Below the pieces are notes generated by a model. That model saw only the letters and a program-made list of their open reading frames with translations. It ran no database searches and had not been told where the DNA came from. Shown one piece after another: positions 62,167 through 64,000 of a stretch of DNA of 64,000 nt (position 1 is its first letter; each line of letters starts with the position of its first letter). The position numbers were made by a program, and so were the translations under genes. The DNA comes from Rhodovulum sp. 12E13 (GTDB lineage: Bacteria > Pseudomonadota > Alphaproteobacteria > Rhodobacterales > Rhodobacteraceae), in the NCBI RefSeq assembly GCF_003340565.1, contig NZ_QPLK01000002.1, positions 186,001 through 250,000 on the forward strand, in the 5' to 3' direction.

Positions 62167-62529
62167 TTGGGCCGGCTGCCTTCCCTCAGATCCGCTCCGG
62201 CGATCCGTCCGCCCTGGTGCCGCGCGCTTGCGTCGGCCGTCGCGGCGCTCGCTCTGGGGGGGTGCGCGCAGTTTCCCGAGCTCGACCGCGCGATCTCGCC
62301 CCAGGCCCGCGCCGCGCCCGCGCCGCGGATCGAGCCGCTCGGGCCTCTGCTCGCGGAGCCGGGCGCGGGGCAGGCAGAGATCGCACGCGACGAGACGCTC
62401 GCCCGGGCCGAGGCCCTGCGGGCCGCCGGCGCGGCGCTTGCCGGGCAGGCGCCCGACCCGCAGGCGCAAGAGCGCATCGCCGAGCGGCGGCGGCGGCTCG
62501 CGGCAGAGCGCGCGGCGCTCTCCGAATAG
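62167..62529 (+). CDS. small predicted lipoprotein
   Basis: A 120-residue protein with a lipobox (ALALGGCAQ, Cys near residue 33) after a long basic N-terminus. The mature part is Ala/Arg/Glu-rich and helical, with RIAERRRRLAAERAALSE at the end. I do not recognise a family. The start is a TTG preceded by CAGGAG at a 6-base spacing. It is divergent from the TetR gene, so it might be regulated by it. Confidence 0.65.
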   Translation: MGRLPSLRSAPAIRPPWCRALASAVAALALGGCAQFPELDRAISPQARAAPAPRIEPLGPLLAEPGAGQAEIARDETLARAEALRAAGAALAGQAPDPQAQERIAERRRRLAAERAALSE

Positions 62530-62609
62530 GGCGGCGTCCCCCGTCCGGCATCATTTTCGCCATATTCCGCTGATACTGCCGCCCGGACGCAGCAGGGAGA
62601 GAATCGTCG

Positions 62610-63764
62610 ATGGACCCGCGCAAGCGCATCGAAAAGGTGGAGCACGACCGGCGAGACGCGGGGCCGGCGCGGCACCATACCTGGTATCGCGGGCCGCACA
62701 CGAACCGTGCGCCCAAGCAGCCCGCCATGATCGCCCCCAGCTCGGTCGCCGAGCACGTTCTGAAGGGCTGGGCGCCCGAGGCGCCGGCGATCGACCGGCA
62801 GACGCGGATCACCGCCTTCGGCTCGTGCTTCGCCGCCAACATCTCGACCTGGCTCGGCAAGCGCAACTACCGCGTCTCGGCCAGGGATCCCGACGCGCAG
62901 GGCGCCTACGTCGTCTCGATCGGCGAGGGGATGGTGAACTCCTTCGTGATCCGCCAGCAATTCGAGTGGGCTTGGGAGGGGCGGACCTTCGACCAGCCGC
63001 TCTGGCACGGCTACGACGCCTCGGAATTCGGCTACGACGAGAGCGTGCGTCGGGCGACGCGGCGGCTGTTCGACGAGACCGACGTGTTCATCCTGACCTT
63101 CGGCCTGTCGGAGGTGTGGTACGACGCCCCCACCGGCGAGGTGTTCTGGCGCACCATCCCGAAGGACGCCCACGACCCGGAGCGCCACCGCTTCCGCGTC
63201 TCGTCGGTCGAGGAGAACCGCGACAACATCGCGGCCATCGTCCGGCTGATCCGCGCCCATCGCCCTGGCGCCAAGGTCATCATGACGCTCTCGCCCATCC
63301 CGCTGATCGCCACGTTCCGGGACAATTCCTGCATCACCTCCAACGCGGTGTCGAAGGCGGTGCTGCGCGTGGCCATCGACGAGACGATGCGGGCCGAGCG
63401 CGGGGCGGGCGATGTCTTCTACTGGCCGTCCTACGAGATCGTGACCGACGTGTTCCGCTCGCCCTACAAGGCGGATCGACGGCATCTGCCCGCGCCGGTG
63501 CTCGACTTCGTCATGACCCAGTTCGAGCATTGCTGGTGCGTCGACGAGGGTGCGCGGCCGCCGCTCGACCGGGCGTGGGTGCTGGCGCTCTCGGCCGCCG
63601 GCATCCTGCCCCGGCGAATCGGGCGTTTCGTGCAGAAGGGCGCGCTCGACCGGATCGAGGCCTGGGCCGGCAAGGACCTGGACGAGGATCCCGAGGTGAA
63701 CGAGGCCCTCCAGCAGCTCCTGCACGATTTCGTCGAGGTCGAGGCCGCCCGCAGGGCAGCCTGA
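62610..63764 (+). CDS. GSCFA domain protein
   Basis: A 384-residue GSCFA-family protein named after its signature, here ITAFGSCFAANISTWLG. A further conserved segment is DVFILTFGLSEVWYDAPTGE, followed by AKVIMTLSPIPLIATFRDNS. The Ser and later Asp/His spacing recall the SGNH hydrolase fold, so esterase or acetyl-transfer activity on a polysaccharide is possible, but the function is unproven. The N-terminus (MDPRKRIEKVEHDRRDAG) is polar, with no signal peptide. Confidence 0.87.
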   Translation: MDPRKRIEKVEHDRRDAGPARHHTWYRGPHTNRAPKQPAMIAPSSVAEHVLKGWAPEAPAIDRQTRITAFGSCFAANISTWLGKRNYRVSARDPDAQGAYVVSIGEGMVNSFVIRQQFEWAWEGRTFDQPLWHGYDASEFGYDESVRRATRRLFDETDVFILTFGLSEVWYDAPTGEVFWRTIPKDAHDPERHRFRVSSVEENRDNIAAIVRLIRAHRPGAKVIMTLSPIPLIATFRDNSCITSNAVSKAVLRVAIDETMRAERGAGDVFYWPSYEIVTDVFRSPYKADRRHLPAPVLDFVMTQFEHCWCVDEGARPPLDRAWVLALSAAGILPRRIGRFVQKGALDRIEAWAGKDLDEDPEVNEALQQLLHDFVEVEAARRAA

Positions 63765-63890
63765 CGGGCCGGCCGCCCGCAAGCGGTGGGCCGCCCTTTC
63801 GGCGCTTCGCCGCAATCCTGTCGCCGCCGCGCCCACAATCGGCGCCAAAGGGAGGTCATTGTCACGCCGTCTCATGCTATGGAGTGGGCC

Positions 63891-64000
63891 ATGGACCTCG
63901 ACTTCCTTTCGGCGAACTTCTCCGGCGGCGCGATCCTGACGCTGTTGATCGCGGCGCTTCTGATCCTGTCGGTCTTCCTCGGGGTCAAGATCGTGCCGCA
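63891..64000 (+). CDS. SPFH/stomatin-like (QmcA/paraslipin) protein, N-terminal fragment
   Basis: Only 36 residues are visible before the window ends: a short start MDLDFLSANFSGG, one hydrophobic helix (AILTLLIAALLILSVFLG) and VKIVPQ. The helix followed by V-K-I-V-P-Q is the usual opening of slipin/QmcA membrane proteins, with the SPFH domain after it. GGAG lies 6 bases before the ATG at 63891; an in-frame ATG at 63879 is possible. Confidence 0.65.
   Translation, partial: MDLDFLSANFSGGAILTLLIAALLILSVFLGVKIVP

Noticed and set aside
1-64000. CRISPR arrays, tRNA or rRNA genes, transposases, integrases or phage genes
   Set aside because: None was found by eye: no regularly spaced direct repeats, no cloverleaf with a TTC-loop and CCA-type end, and no mobile-element protein family among the genes.

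Overview
The window is 64 kb of very GC-rich, tightly packed chromosome. Gene content and order point to Rhodobacteraceae (Alphaproteobacteria, Rhodobacterales). Lineage markers are the linked rpoE-chrR and sigma-E stress operon, a tiny aa3-type oxidase subunit IV, a DUF4175/TIGR02302 protein next to lysA, a long-chain polyprenyl diphosphate synthase, ETF-ubiquinone oxidoreductase and several conserved rhodobacterial proteins of unknown function. I see no phage, plasmid, transposase, CRISPR array, rRNA or tRNA. It reads as core genome, with genes cut at both ends (rsmB at the left, an SPFH/slipin gene at the right).

Layout. 1-11.2 kb (+): rsmB (partial), heparinase II/III-like protein, purH, lspA, a DUF3035/BamF-like lipoprotein, two M16 peptidase-family proteins, mutL and rmuC. 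11.2-17.4 kb: rpoE-chrR on the minus strand, divergent from a plus-strand operon (FAD oxidoreductase, DUF1365, transporter, DUF3833, SDR). Facing sigma-E (ECF11-type) promoter motifs lie between them, as expected for a singlet-oxygen response. 17.4-24.4 kb: an M20 deacylase, then a minus-strand cell-envelope/ribosome run (ctpA, EnvC-like, gpmI, rlmH, rsfS). 25-31 kb: leuC, a tandem pair of HdeD-like membrane proteins, methyltransferases, DUF465, DUF2007 and the polyprenyl synthase. 31-36 kb (-): ispE, a TPR protein, etfD. 36-45 kb: greA, a membrane protein, GNAT/mobA, azlCD, a lipoprotein, oxidase subunit IV, an MBL hydrolase with an acyl-CoA dehydrogenase, and a Sua5-type threonylcarbamoyl-AMP synthase. 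45-54 kb: DUF4175, lysA, DUF2834, a lytic transglycosylase, a lone receiver protein, a glutathionyl-hydroquinone reductase-like GST and a PatB-type aminotransferase. 55-64 kb: an ABC1 kinase, an mhqD/mhqO-like pair, fmt with two deformylase genes, glpX, a TetR regulator, a lipoprotein, a GSCFA protein and the start of an SPFH gene.

The most notable points are: (1) a ChrR anti-sigma factor whose N-terminal zinc-ligand motif is eroded while its cupin ligands remain; (2) a three-copy dispersed intergenic element of about 65-80 bp, each copy with two adjacent hairpins and one compensatory base-pair change; (3) clusters of back-to-back perfect or near-perfect palindromes just after stop codons; (4) a tandem deformylase pair in which one copy has HQxxH instead of HExxH; and (5) a run of 20 C inside one copy of the dispersed element, where the end of a hydrolase gene reads through.

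All function calls come from reading the sequence and from remembered family knowledge. No database search was run.
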